Origin: Anaerolineae bacterium
Lineage (GTDB): Bacteria; Chloroflexota; Anaerolineae; 4572-78; J111
Assembly (NCBI GenBank): GCA_023382535.1
Contig: JAHDWA010000003.1
Location: forward strand, 107,761-171,760
Direction of reading: 5' to 3'
DNA: 64,000 nucleotides
Position numbers and translations under genes: made by a program. This document shows positions 8,381-17,446 of this stretch, piece after piece. Position 1 is the stretch's first letter. Each line of letters opens with the position of its first letter. The notes beneath the pieces are model-generated. The model ran no database searches. It saw only the letters and a program-made list of their open reading frames with translations, and had not been told where the DNA came from.

Positions 8381-9328
8381 GTGAAGCTGCCCGAAGTCAT
8401 TTCAATGGGGAACCTGCTGGTCGAGGTCATGCGAGTCAATCGTGATGAGCCGCTGCATCAAAGCGGTACGTTTGTCGGTCCCTTTCCCAGCGGTGATACC
8501 GCTATCTACATTGATGCCGTGGCCCGCTTAGGTCGCTCGTCGGGCTTTATCGGCGCGGTTGGACAAGATGATTTTGGACGCTGTATCCTGGATCGTTTTA
8601 CCCGGGATGGCGTTGATTTCTCTCACAGCCAAATTCTGCCCCACCACACTACTGGCGTAGCCTTCGTTTCTTACTTCAGCGATGGCAGCCGCAAATTTAT
8701 TTACCACTGGCGCCATGCCGCCGCTGGACAGCTCAATCCTACTTACGTTCAACCTGAATATTTCAAGCAAGCCAAGTGGCTGCATCTGACCGGCTGTAAC
8801 CTGGCCATTACCGAAATGGCCCGCGATGCCTGCTACCAGGCCATGCGTTATCTGCCTGCCGGAGCGCGGGTCAGCTTTGACCCTAACATCCGGCCCGAAG
8901 TGCTAACGGTGGAAGAAGTGCGGGAGTTATGCCGGCCGGTCATCGAGCGGGCCGATGTAATTCTGCCGAGCAAAACTGAGGCAATGATGCTGACCGGCGC
9001 GGCCAGCGACGAAGCAGGCTGTCGCATGTGGGCGGCGGCGGGCAAAATAGTTGTGCTCAAGCAAGGTGAGCAGGGCTGCCGTATTTTCCAGGGCGACACC
9101 GATTTTGTCATACCCAGCTTTCCCGTAGCCGAAGTTGACCCAACCGGGGCCGGCGATGCCTTTTCCGGTGGGTTTACGGTAGCTTTACTGGACGGCCTCA
9201 GTTTGCCCGAGGCGGGCCGCTTTGCCAATGCCGTGGGCGCGCTGGCGGTAACCAAGTCCGGACCGATGGAGGGCACGCCTACTCGTCAGGAAGTTCTCGA
9301 CCTTACCAGGGGGGAAGGGGTCGGCTAA
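8381..9328 (+). CDS. PfkB-family sugar kinase
   Basis: This is a ribokinase-fold kinase of 315 residues, normal for the family. The GTG start is preceded by GAGGGAGGAAG. The N-terminal substrate region contains GGGLVEV-like MGNLLVEV and a GxxAxY segment; the C-terminal signature DPTGAGDAF (253-261) holds the catalytic-base Asp259 and the anion hole. It probably phosphorylates a sugar or sugar acid (2-keto-3-deoxygluconate and fructose kinases are close relatives) entering through the ABC transporter encoded next. Substrate identity cannot be read from the sequence. Confidence 0.85.
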   Translation: MKLPEVISMGNLLVEVMRVNRDEPLHQSGTFVGPFPSGDTAIYIDAVARLGRSSGFIGAVGQDDFGRCILDRFTRDGVDFSHSQILPHHTTGVAFVSYFSDGSRKFIYHWRHAAAGQLNPTYVQPEYFKQAKWLHLTGCNLAITEMARDACYQAMRYLPAGARVSFDPNIRPEVLTVEEVRELCRPVIERADVILPSKTEAMMLTGAASDEAGCRMWAAAGKIVVLKQGEQGCRIFQGDTDFVIPSFPVAEVDPTGAGDAFSGGFTVALLDGLSLPEAGRFANAVGALAVTKSGPMEGTPTRQEVLDLTRGEGVG

Positions 9329-9399
9329 TATTTACTTGTGGAAGGAGGTGAGGGCCTACCCACAAAAGCCCCTAAGCTCCTGCAGGACAGGCTATTAGC

Positions 9400-9428
9400 T
9401 TGTCCCAATAAACTAACATTGTTATAGA
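9400..9428 (+). promoter_or_regulatory. Possible promoter before the binding-protein gene
   Basis: TTGTCC (9400-9405), a 17-bp spacer and TATAGA (9423-9428) lie 48 bp before the start. Each hexamer matches consensus at four of six positions. It would allow the abundant binding protein to be made independently of the kinase. Confidence 0.4.
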
Positions 9429-9476
9429 CAGTTTTTAAACCTAACTTAATCAAAGGAAGTAAGAGGAGATATGATC

Positions 9477-11468
9477 ATGAAAAAAGTAGTACTCCTGTTC
9501 AGTGTCATCGCCGTCCTGGTTTTGACTCTGGCTATCTTTTTCAATGCCCCGGCTGCCCCTGCCTCCGCTCAAGAAGCGACCGCTGAAGCAACCGCCGAAG
9601 CGACTGAGGAAGCGATGGCGGGGGAGAAGTTCAAGGTAGCGTTGGCGTATGGGGTGAAGAACGACGGGTTCTACATCACGATGGAGAAGGGGGCCAAGGC
9701 CATGGCCGACCAGTTGGGGATGGAGTTCATGGCTGATGGGCCGGAGCAGTTCGATGCGACGTTGCAGACGCCGATCGTGGATGCGATGATCGCGCAGGGG
9801 ATAGACGCGCTGCTGATTGCGGCGACGGACAAGCAGGCGATGGTCGAGCCGATGAAACGGGCGAATGATGCGGGGATCAAGGTGATCTCGGTAGACACGT
9901 TCATTGGGGATGGGAACTATATCACCGGTCCGATCACATTCCCGCTGTCGTATGTTGGCTCGGACAACGTGCTGGGCGGCAAGATTGCCTGTGAGGCGTT
10001 GATCGAGGGGATGGGCGGCCAGGGCAAGATTTACATTCAAAATGTGAAACCTGGGATCAGCACGACGGACCAGCGGCAGCAAGGCTGCGAGGAAGCGATT
10101 GAGGCGACCGCTGGAGCGGTGGAGTTGGTGGGGGTAGACTTCAACGACGACAGTTCGGCCAAGGCGGCCGAACAGACGGCGGCGGTGCTGCAACGCGAGC
10201 CGGAGTTGAGCGCCATCTTTGGGACGAACCTGTTCAGTGCGCGGGGGGCGGCTCAGGCGGTAGCCAACGCGGGGCTGGCCGGGGTGGTCAAGGTAGCCAA
10301 CTTTGATGCGCCGGAGGCGGCGATAGAAGACCTGCGCAACGGGGTGGTTGATATGGTCATCGCCCAGAAGCCGGGTGACATTGGCACTGTTGCCGTGAAC
10401 TATGCCTACATGGCCCTGACCGGACGGGAGAGCGCCATTGCCAAGCGGGTGCCGACCGGCTATGTGGTCATCACCCGCGACAATGTGGATACCCCTGAAG
10501 CCCAGGGCGCTATCTACAAGAGCAGCACCGAACCGGAGGCTGAGGCCGAAGCGATGGCGGGGGAGAAGTTCAAGGTAGCGTTGGCGTATGGGGTGAAGAA
10601 CGACGGGTTCTACATCACGATGGAGAAGGGGGCCAAGGCCATGGCCGACCAGTTGGGGATGGAGTTCATGGCTGATGGGCCGGAGCAGTTCGATGCGACG
10701 TTGCAGACGCCGATCGTGGATGCGATGATCGCGCAGGGGATAGACGCGCTGCTGATTGCGGCGACGGACAAGCAGGCGATGGTCGAGCCGATGAAACGGG
10801 CGAATGATGCGGGGATCAAGGTGATCTCGGTAGACACGTTCATTGGGGATGGGAACTATATCACCGGTCCGATCACATTCCCGCTGTCGTATGTTGGCTC
10901 GGACAACGTGCTGGGCGGCAAGATTGCCTGTGAGGCGTTGATCGAGGGGATGGGCGGCCAGGGCAAGATTTACATTCAAAATGTGAAACCTGGGATCAGC
11001 ACGACGGACCAGCGGCAGCAAGGCTGCGAGGAAGCGATTGAGGCGACCGCTGGAGCGGTGGAGTTGGTGGGGGTAGACTTCAACGACGACAGTTCGGCCA
11101 AGGCGGCCGAACAGACGGCGGCGGTGCTGCAACGCGAGCCGGAGTTGAGCGCCATCTTTGGGACGAACCTGTTCAGTGCGCGGGGGGCGGCTCAGGCGGT
11201 AGCCAACGCGGGGCTGGCCGGGGTGGTCAAGGTAGCCAACTTTGATGCGCCGGAGGCGGCGATAGAAGACCTGCGCAACGGGGTGGTTGATATGGTCATC
11301 GCCCAGAAGCCGGGTGACATTGGCACTGTTGCCGTGAACTATGCCTACATGGCCCTGACCGGACGGGAGAGCGCCATTGCCAAGCGGGTGCCGACCGGCT
11401 ATGTGGTCATCACCCGCGACAATGTGGATACCCCTGAAGCCCAGGGCGCTATCTACAAGAGCCAGTAA
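9477..11468 (+). CDS. Sugar ABC transporter binding protein, tandemly duplicated
   Basis: I choose the ATG 8 nt after GAGGAG (9463-9468), not the one 2 nt after it. A Sec signal peptide (about 1-32, ending PASAQ) has no lipobox cysteine. Two complete RbsB-like periplasmic binding domains follow in one frame, about residues 45-348 and 359-663, separated by a nine-residue acidic linker (STEPEAEAE). The translated domains are identical. Family members normally have one such domain of about 300 residues. It would deliver a monosaccharide to the permease and ATPase downstream. The fusion may be functional, a very recent duplication, or an assembly artefact. Confidence 0.85.
   Translation: MKKVVLLFSVIAVLVLTLAIFFNAPAAPASAQEATAEATAEATEEAMAGEKFKVALAYGVKNDGFYITMEKGAKAMADQLGMEFMADGPEQFDATLQTPIVDAMIAQGIDALLIAATDKQAMVEPMKRANDAGIKVISVDTFIGDGNYITGPITFPLSYVGSDNVLGGKIACEALIEGMGGQGKIYIQNVKPGISTTDQRQQGCEEAIEATAGAVELVGVDFNDDSSAKAAEQTAAVLQREPELSAIFGTNLFSARGAAQAVANAGLAGVVKVANFDAPEAAIEDLRNGVVDMVIAQKPGDIGTVAVNYAYMALTGRESAIAKRVPTGYVVITRDNVDTPEAQGAIYKSSTEPEAEAEAMAGEKFKVALAYGVKNDGFYITMEKGAKAMADQLGMEFMADGPEQFDATLQTPIVDAMIAQGIDALLIAATDKQAMVEPMKRANDAGIKVISVDTFIGDGNYITGPITFPLSYVGSDNVLGGKIACEALIEGMGGQGKIYIQNVKPGISTTDQRQQGCEEAIEATAGAVELVGVDFNDDSSAKAAEQTAAVLQREPELSAIFGTNLFSARGAAQAVANAGLAGVVKVANFDAPEAAIEDLRNGVVDMVIAQKPGDIGTVAVNYAYMALTGRESAIAKRVPTGYVVITRDNVDTPEAQGAIYKSQ
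9609..10523 (+). repeat. Direct repeat, copy 1 (915 bp)
   Basis: This segment recurs at 10548-11462 with a constant offset of 939 bp and no difference that I found. It encodes the first binding domain. The 24 bp between copies encode the linker. Confidence 0.9.
10548..11462 (+). repeat. Direct repeat, copy 2 (915 bp)
   Basis: Second copy of the segment at 9609-10523. It ends two codons before the stop, so the duplication preserved the frame exactly. Confidence 0.9.
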
Positions 11469-11553
11469 GTGCTTAACTTGGGGTAAGCTTTAGGAAGGCT
11501 GGAGGATTGGAAGGCTGCCCAGAGGGGCCTTGGCCTCTGCGGGCCACTTCGTC

Positions 11554-11588
11554 GGCTGGAAGGTTGATACATATCCAACCCTCCAGCC
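11554..11588. repeat. Imperfect hairpin in the transporter intergenic region
   Basis: GGCTGGAAGGTTG (11554-11566) faces CCAACCCTCCAGCC (11575-11588). It lies between the binding-protein and permease genes, where such structures often set expression ratios. The word CCAACCCTCCAGCCCTCC recurs with two changes at 49911-49928. Confidence 0.5.
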
Positions 11589-11628
11589 CTCCACCTTCCA
11601 ATTTAGGATCAACAATTACAGGAGTCAT

Positions 11629-12717
11629 ATGGACGTTTCCGAGATTTCTACAGCGCCTGCACCGTCACAGTCTGCTGGACGCCGGGCAGTTCAGACCATT
11701 GGGCAAGCCTGGGCCTGGTTCTTCTTAATCATCCTGATCGTGTTCTTCTCCCTGACCGGAGAAGGTTTCCTCTCTGCTTTCAATTTGCAAAGCATCCTGG
11801 CTAACATGGCCATCGTATTGATTATGGCCCTGGGCCAGACCTTTGTCATCCTTTCATCGGGTATTGACCTTTCGACGGGTTTCGTCATGGGTATGGCTTC
11901 GGTGGTTGGCGCTGTGGTGATGTCGAGCCTGGCTCAGACTATGCCGGTGCCTCTGGCCATCATCATCGGAATGGGTGCTGCCCTGGTTGCGGGCTTGATC
12001 GCCGGCCTGGTCAATGGTTTGATTATTGCCCGGCTAAATGTCCCACCCTTTATTGCCACCCTGGGTATGTTTAGCATCGCCCGCGGGATCGGCTTTGTCC
12101 TTTCGGGCGGTATGCCTCAGCCCATTTCAATCCAGAATCTGGGCCAGCTCGGAAACGGCTATTTGCTGTACTATCATCCCCAGTTTGGAGTCACGTTTCT
12201 CAACCAACCCGCCGGGCTGGCAGGGAACCAACTACGTGAAGTACTCGGCATCCTGCCCCACCCGGTGACCCTCAGTATCATCTTGGTCGTTGCCTGTTAC
12301 TGGGTCCTGTCCCGGACAAAGTTCGGCCTATACACTTACGCTATTGGCGGCAACAAAGAGGCTTCGCTGCGGGCCGGTATTCCGGTCCGGCGCCACACGA
12401 TCAATATCTATATGCTTTCAGCCGGTATGGCTGCCATCGCCGGCTTGGTGTATAACGTGCGCTTTACGAATGGCGCGGCCAATGCCGGCGAAGCCTTGCT
12501 GATTACCTCGATTGCCGCCGTGGTCATTGGCGGGGCCTCGATGTTCGGCGGCGAGGGGACCATTATCGGGACTCTGATCGGTTCCTTGATTATCGCCGTG
12601 ATCACCAACGGCTTCGTCATCCTGGGTATCAACGCCTTCTGGCAGTTCATCGCCGTCGGCGTTGTGATCATTCTGGCCGTTTTGATAGACCAGGCCAAGT
12701 CAAGGTTATTGGATTAG
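11629..12717 (+). CDS. Sugar ABC transporter permease (RbsC type)
   Basis: The start is the ATG 4 nt after AGGAG (11620-11624); an upstream in-frame extension covers a repeat-rich spacer and is unlikely to be translated. The 362-residue product has 8-10 membrane segments and the family signatures LGQTFVILSSGIDLS and GGNKEASLRAGI, the latter being the cytoplasmic loop that docks on the ATPase. It forms the membrane channel for the sugar bound by the upstream double binding protein. The ATPase gene begins 13 bp downstream. Confidence 0.9.
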   Translation: MDVSEISTAPAPSQSAGRRAVQTIGQAWAWFFLIILIVFFSLTGEGFLSAFNLQSILANMAIVLIMALGQTFVILSSGIDLSTGFVMGMASVVGAVVMSSLAQTMPVPLAIIIGMGAALVAGLIAGLVNGLIIARLNVPPFIATLGMFSIARGIGFVLSGGMPQPISIQNLGQLGNGYLLYYHPQFGVTFLNQPAGLAGNQLREVLGILPHPVTLSIILVVACYWVLSRTKFGLYTYAIGGNKEASLRAGIPVRRHTINIYMLSAGMAAIAGLVYNVRFTNGAANAGEALLITSIAAVVIGGASMFGGEGTIIGTLIGSLIIAVITNGFVILGINAFWQFIAVGVVIILAVLIDQAKSRLLD

Positions 12718-12730
12718 GAGATTGACGCTT

Positions 12731-13513
12731 ATGACTGAACAACAGCCTCTCTTAAAAACCGTTGACCTGCATAAGCATTTCGGCGGCCTGGTAGCCGTTG
12801 ACAATGTGAGCCTGGAGGTCTATCCTGGCGAAGTCATCGGTCTGGTGGGCGATAACGGCGCCGGCAAGTCTACGCTGATCAAGATGATCTCCGGCGTCTA
12901 TCACCCGGACGGCGGTAAAATCTTCCTGGGCGGCCAGGAGGTCAACTTTGGCACGCCCATGGAGGCCCGCAAACAGGGCATCGAAACCATTTATCAGGAT
13001 TTGGCCCTGTGCGAGAACCTGGATGCCACGGTTAACATCTTTTTGGGCCGCGAACCGATGCGCCGGCAGTTGGGCTTCCTCAACGTGGTAGACCGGACCC
13101 ATATGCTGACGGAGTCAGCGAACGTACTGAGCCAACTCGACATCCATATCCCCAACTTGCAGCGCCCCATGCGCCAGATGTCGGGCGGCCAGCGTCAAGC
13201 GGTAGCCATCGCCCGGGCGGTCTACTGGAATGCCCGCTTGATGATTATGGACGAACCAACCGCCGCTCTGGCCGTGGCCGAGCAGCGCAAAGTTTATGAG
13301 TTAGTGGGGACCCTGCGCGAGCAAAATGTGCCGGTCATTATCATCAGCCACAATTTGCAGGACGTTTTCGCCGTGTCCGACCGGATTGTGATCATGCGGC
13401 GCGGGCGCAAGGTGGGCGAGCGCCTTACCAAAGAGACGACCAGCGATGAAATCGTCAGCCTGATGGTTGGCGCGGCAAACGTGGCCGAGGCGGCGGGCAG
13501 CGCTCACGCTTGA
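12731..13513 (+). CDS. Sugar ABC transporter ATPase, single domain
   Basis: ATG is 10 nt after AGGAG at 12716-12720. All ATPase motifs are present: Walker A GDNGAGKST (40-48), signature MSGGQRQ (150-156), Walker B LMIMDEP (170-176) and the switch His in IIISHNL. At 260 residues it has one nucleotide-binding domain, like FrcA, whereas RbsA-type proteins carry two; it should therefore act as a homodimer. It completes a kinase, binding protein, permease, ATPase operon and is followed by a terminator. Confidence 0.9.
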   Translation: MTEQQPLLKTVDLHKHFGGLVAVDNVSLEVYPGEVIGLVGDNGAGKSTLIKMISGVYHPDGGKIFLGGQEVNFGTPMEARKQGIETIYQDLALCENLDATVNIFLGREPMRRQLGFLNVVDRTHMLTESANVLSQLDIHIPNLQRPMRQMSGGQRQAVAIARAVYWNARLMIMDEPTAALAVAEQRKVYELVGTLREQNVPVIIISHNLQDVFAVSDRIVIMRRGRKVGERLTKETTSDEIVSLMVGAANVAEAAGSAHA

Positions 13514-13540
13514 TCGCGGCAAGAAAAGCTGCAATCAGAA

Positions 13541-13572
13541 AAGGGCAGGTCTCAACCCTGCCTTTTTTCTTT
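13541..13572 (+). terminator. Terminator of the sugar-transport operon
   Basis: GGCAGG (13544-13549) pairs with CCTGCC (13557-13562), extended by A-U pairs at the base, and is followed by TTTTTTCTTTT. Confidence 0.8.
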
Positions 13573-13608
13573 TGCCTTGATTTGTTGATTGCTCTCTCGA
13601 ACCTGGCC

Positions 13609-13767
13609 ATGGTGGCGATTAATAATGCCGAGCAGTACATTCTGCGACTGCGCCACATCGCCCCCACCGGGAAAACCTACGCCCTGCTTTCGGCGGCACT
13701 CTTGAGTGAACGTCTGGAACAATGGCCGGCGTGGAACCCTATCTCTGAGTATTTTGACAAAGTCTGA
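13609..13767 (+). CDS. Possible small protein, 52 aa
   Basis: ATG opens a 52-codon frame (MVAINNAEQY to ISEYFDKV) with codon choice like the neighbours, lying between a terminator and the exporter genes. There is no convincing ribosome-binding site and I recognise no family. It may be spurious. Confidence 0.25.
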   Translation: MVAINNAEQYILRLRHIAPTGKTYALLSAALLSERLEQWPAWNPISEYFDKV

Positions 13768-13819
13768 CCGCCCGTCTATTATCCTCTGATTGCGACTCTG
13801 ATGTTGTTAGGGGGTAACT

Positions 13820-15583
13820 ATGGCTGCTTCGACGGCGGCTGAATTTTCAATCTCTCGCTCCTGGCAGTCCGACCGGCGGGGGCCGGTTCGCTGGATTTTG
13901 TCTCATGCCTTGCGCCATAAGCTGTTAATTGCGGGCGTTTTCATTGGGGCGCTGGGGAACGGCCTGGGGGCCGGGGTGGTGGCCTTGTATATTGGGCAGG
14001 CCTTTGAGCTGATGACCCAATCGTCCGATTTTCAAGGGTTGGGCTGGATTGCCCTGTCGCTCATTGGCTCGCAGTTGATCCGGGGCGTGCTCATGCTGGG
14101 ACGCAACTTTTGCAGCGAAATCATCGGGCAGCGGGTGGAGCGAGATACCCGCGATGAACTCTACCTCAACCTGATCGGCAAAAGCATGTCCTTTCACGAC
14201 AGCCAGGCCACCGGCGATTTGATGGCCCGCGCCACCAACGATGTCCGCGAGATTAACATGATGTTCAATCCGGGGCTGAATCTGGTCATCGGATCGGCCA
14301 ATTTTATCATTGCCCCCTTTATCCTGGTGCCTTCGATTCACCCGCAACTGCTGCTGATACCTGCCATCTACGTGCTGGTCTACATTTTTCTGCTGCGCGG
14401 CTACCTGGGGCAACTGCGCCCGGCAACCGAGTCGGTACGCCGGGAGTTCGGCCAGCTCAACGCGGCCCTGGCCGAGGCGATTGACGGCATTGAAACGGTG
14501 AAGGGCGCGGCCCAAGAGGTTAAAGAAATTGGCCGCTTTGAGCGGGCGCTGGGCCGCTGGCGCAGTGCTTATGTCGGCCAGGGCGACGTCGAGGCCCGGT
14601 TCTTTCCGCTGCTGCTGCTGGGCCTGCTGCAAGCGGCCGGGCTGCTGCACAGTCTCCTTTTGTACCAATGGGGCCGCCTCGACGTGGGTCAGGTGGTTGC
14701 CTTTAACGCCATGCTGATGCTGTTTCAGTTCCCTACCTTTGCCTCGCAGTTTGCCTATTCCCAGGTTTCTTCGGGTATCTCCAGCGCGCGGCGGGTGCTG
14801 GAACTGCTGAATACCGAAACCGCACTGGACCAGAATGCCGGCGGCTATGACGGGCCAATGGACGGCAGCATCTGTTTTAAGCATGTCACTTTTAGCTACA
14901 ACGGGGCCAGCCCGGCCTTGACCGATGCCAGCTTTTGTGTCCGGCCGGGCCAAACCGTGGCCATCGTGGGGCAGACGGGCGCGGGCAAAAGCACGATTGC
15001 CAAGCTGATCAACCGGACTTATGACGCCAGCAGCGGCCAGATTACGATTGGCGGGATCAACGTGCGGGAGTGGAACCTGGAGGCGCTGCGCAAACAAATC
15101 TCGATCATCGAACAGGATATTTACCTTTTTTCCCGGACCGTCGCCGAGAATATTGCCTTCGGCTGCCCCGAAGCCACCCGCGCCGAGATCGAAGCTGCGG
15201 CTAAAGCGGCCCAGGCCCACGACTTTATCATGAATTTTAAGGATGGTTACGATGCGGTGGTCGGGGAGCGTGGCGTGACCCTGTCGGGCGGGCAGCGGCA
15301 GCGCCTGGCCCTGGCCCGCGCCTTTTTGACCAACCCGCGCATCCTCATCCTGGACGACTCGACCAGCGCTATTGACAGCGCCACCGAAGACAAGATTCAG
15401 CGGGCCATCGAACAGGCGGCAGAGGGCCGGACGACTTTGCTTATCACTCACCGGCTGTCACAAATTCGTTGGGCCGATTTAATTGTAGTGCTGCGGCAGG
15501 GGCGGGTCGCCGTGGTCGGCGATCACGAGACGCTGCTGCGTGAGTCAGAGGCATACCGGAACATTTTTGCGAGGTATGAGTAA
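13820..15583 (+). CDS. ABC exporter subunit with degenerate Walker B
   Basis: A half-exporter of 587 residues: six membrane helices in residues 30-330, then a nucleotide-binding domain with Walker [10 protein letters not shown] (about 384), intact signature LSGGQRQ (about 488) and Walker B ILILDDS (about 510). The catalytic glutamate after Walker B is replaced by aspartate. The switch His is present (LLITHRL). Its stop overlaps the next start, and that partner has complementary defects, so the two should form a heterodimeric exporter of the BmrCD/TM287-288 kind. Substrates in that family are lipids, drugs or peptides; none can be named here. Confidence 0.9.
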   Translation: MAASTAAEFSISRSWQSDRRGPVRWILSHALRHKLLIAGVFIGALGNGLGAGVVALYIGQAFELMTQSSDFQGLGWIALSLIGSQLIRGVLMLGRNFCSEIIGQRVERDTRDELYLNLIGKSMSFHDSQATGDLMARATNDVREINMMFNPGLNLVIGSANFIIAPFILVPSIHPQLLLIPAIYVLVYIFLLRGYLGQLRPATESVRREFGQLNAALAEAIDGIETVKGAAQEVKEIGRFERALGRWRSAYVGQGDVEARFFPLLLLGLLQAAGLLHSLLLYQWGRLDVGQVVAFNAMLMLFQFPTFASQFAYSQVSSGISSARRVLELLNTETALDQNAGGYDGPMDGSICFKHVTFSYNGASPALTDASFCVRPGQTVAIVGQTGAGKSTIAKLINRTYDASSGQITIGGINVREWNLEALRKQISIIEQDIYLFSRTVAENIAFGCPEATRAEIEAAAKAAQAHDFIMNFKDGYDAVVGERGVTLSGGQRQRLALARAFLTNPRILILDDSTSAIDSATEDKIQRAIEQAAEGRTTLLITHRLSQIRWADLIVVLRQGRVAVVGDHETLLRESEAYRNIFARYE

Positions 15584-17421
15584 TGGGTGTTTTTAGTGGT
15601 TTAGATACCGAAGCCTACGACCGGACCTATACCGACAGTGAACTGTTCCGGCGGATTGGCGGCTATTTTGGACGGTACCGGCGGCGGCTGGGGATCATTG
15701 TCTTTTTCGTCAGTATTGTCGCTTTGACCGGAGCGGCCCAGCCCTTGATCATTTCCAGGGGCATCGAGGCGCTCGAGGGGCAGCCGTCCAGCCTCTTGAT
15801 TTGGGGGCTGACGGGCATCATGACGATAGCCGGGGTGGGTATCTGGCTGGCCAACTGGCAGTGGCGGCGGCTGATGGCCCGGCTGATCGGCGACGTGGTC
15901 TCACAACTGCGCCATGATGCCTTCACGGCGGCCATCCATCACGACCTGGCCTTTTTCGACGAGTTTGAGTCCGGCCGGACGATCAGCCGCATCACCTCTG
16001 ATACCCAGGACTTTGCCCAGGTGGTCCAACTGGTCAGCGATCTGGTGACGCAGGTGCTGCTGGTGCTGGTGCTGCTGGTCGTTTTGTTCAGTATTTCCTG
16101 GCAGTTGACCCTGACCCTGCTGGCCCTGACTCCCTTTGTGGGCATGATGACCATCGGCTTTCGGAAAGCGGCCCGCTACGTTACCCGCAAGGGTTTCCGG
16201 GTGCTGGCCGAGGTCAACGCGGCTATTCAGGAGACTGTGACCGGCATCAGCATTGCCAAAAACTTTCGGCAAGAAAGAGCCATTTACCAGTCGTTTAGCC
16301 AGGTCAACCAGCAGTCATACCAGGTCAACCTGCGCCGGGGCTTTGTTCTGTCCAACGTGTTTCCGGTGTTGAGCGTTATGTCCAGCTTTGGCACGGCGGC
16401 GCTGCTCTATTGGGGCGGCCTGTCGGTGGGGGCGGGCCTGGTGACGATTGGGGCCTGGTACCTGTTTATGCAGAGCGTGGACCGCTTCTGGTTTCCAATT
16501 ATCAACCTGTCCTCTTTTTGGAGCCAGTTCCAATCCGGCCTGTCGGCCTCCGAGCGTATTTTCGCCCTGATTGACGCCCAGCCGGTTGTCCAGCAAACGG
16601 ATCGCCAACCCGCCGCTGAACTGCGGGGTGAGATCGTGTTCGACCACGTCCGCTTTCGTTACAACAAGCAGGAGCAGGTGTTGGATGATTTTTCCCTGCA
16701 CATCGCGCCGGGTGAGAGCGTGGCCCTGGTCGGCCATACCGGCGCGGGCAAGAGCAGCCTGGTCAAGCTCATCACCCGCTTTTATGAATTTCAAGGGGGA
16801 GCGATCCGCGTGGATGGCCGCGATATCCGCAGCTTTGATTTAACCAGCTACCGCAAACAGTTGGGGCTGGTGTCGCAGGCGCCATTTCTCTTTTCCGGCA
16901 CCGTCGCCGACAACATTCGCTATGCCCGGCCTGAATTGACCGACGCCGAGATCAAGGCGGTGGCACGCCGGATTGGGCACGGGGAATGGCTGGAAACCTT
17001 GCCGGAGGGCCTGCAAACCAATGTGGGCGAGCGGGGGGCGCGTCTCTCGCTGGGCCAGCGGCAGTTGGTGGCCTTAACCCGGGTGCTGGCCCAGCAGCCC
17101 TCGATTTTTATCCTGGATGAGGCGACGGCCAGCATTGACCCCTTCACCGAATTCCAAATCCAGGAGGCAATGGATTTGATTCTGAAGTCTACCACCTCGA
17201 TCCTGATTGCTCACCGGCTGTCTACGGTCCGTTCGGTGGACCGGATTCTGGTGCTGCAAAAGGGCCGCATTATCGAGCAGGGCAGCCACAACGACCTGCT
17301 CCGCCAGGGCGGCCACTACGCCGAGTTATATAATGCCTATTTCAGGCACCAGTCGCCCTATGCTTATGATTCCAACCCGTTCAGATCCACTTTCACAGCG
17401 GATGACACCCATCTTGCATGA
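15583..17421 (+). CDS. ABC exporter subunit with degenerate signature motif
   Basis: The 612-residue partner of the preceding half-exporter starts at the TAATG overlap. It has an N-terminal extension, six membrane helices (about 35-325), Walker A GHTGAGKSS, an altered signature LSLGQ instead of LSGGQ, a canonical Walker B with catalytic Glu (FILDEA) and the switch His (LIAHRL). Together, the first subunit's Walker B and this subunit's signature form one degenerate ATP site, while the other site is consensus, the arrangement seen in asymmetric heterodimeric exporters. The last 25 residues are a polar tail. Confidence 0.9.
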   Translation: MGVFSGLDTEAYDRTYTDSELFRRIGGYFGRYRRRLGIIVFFVSIVALTGAAQPLIISRGIEALEGQPSSLLIWGLTGIMTIAGVGIWLANWQWRRLMARLIGDVVSQLRHDAFTAAIHHDLAFFDEFESGRTISRITSDTQDFAQVVQLVSDLVTQVLLVLVLLVVLFSISWQLTLTLLALTPFVGMMTIGFRKAARYVTRKGFRVLAEVNAAIQETVTGISIAKNFRQERAIYQSFSQVNQQSYQVNLRRGFVLSNVFPVLSVMSSFGTAALLYWGGLSVGAGLVTIGAWYLFMQSVDRFWFPIINLSSFWSQFQSGLSASERIFALIDAQPVVQQTDRQPAAELRGEIVFDHVRFRYNKQEQVLDDFSLHIAPGESVALVGHTGAGKSSLVKLITRFYEFQGGAIRVDGRDIRSFDLTSYRKQLGLVSQAPFLFSGTVADNIRYARPELTDAEIKAVARRIGHGEWLETLPEGLQTNVGERGARLSLGQRQLVALTRVLAQQPSIFILDEATASIDPFTEFQIQEAMDLILKSTTSILIAHRLSTVRSVDRILVLQKGRIIEQGSHNDLLRQGGHYAELYNAYFRHQSPYAYDSNPFRSTFTADDTHLA

Positions 17422-17446
17422 TGTGTTTGGACTGGCTTGTTAGCCA

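Noticed and set aside
9450..11132. 560-codon open frame on the minus strand
   Set aside because: It lies opposite the duplicated binding-protein gene, is Arg/His-rich and repeats with it; it is an antisense shadow of GC-rich codons.
13925..15451. 508-codon open frame opposite the ABC exporter
   Set aside because: The exporter on the plus strand has all ATPase motifs; the reverse frame has low-complexity His/Gln/Arg composition.
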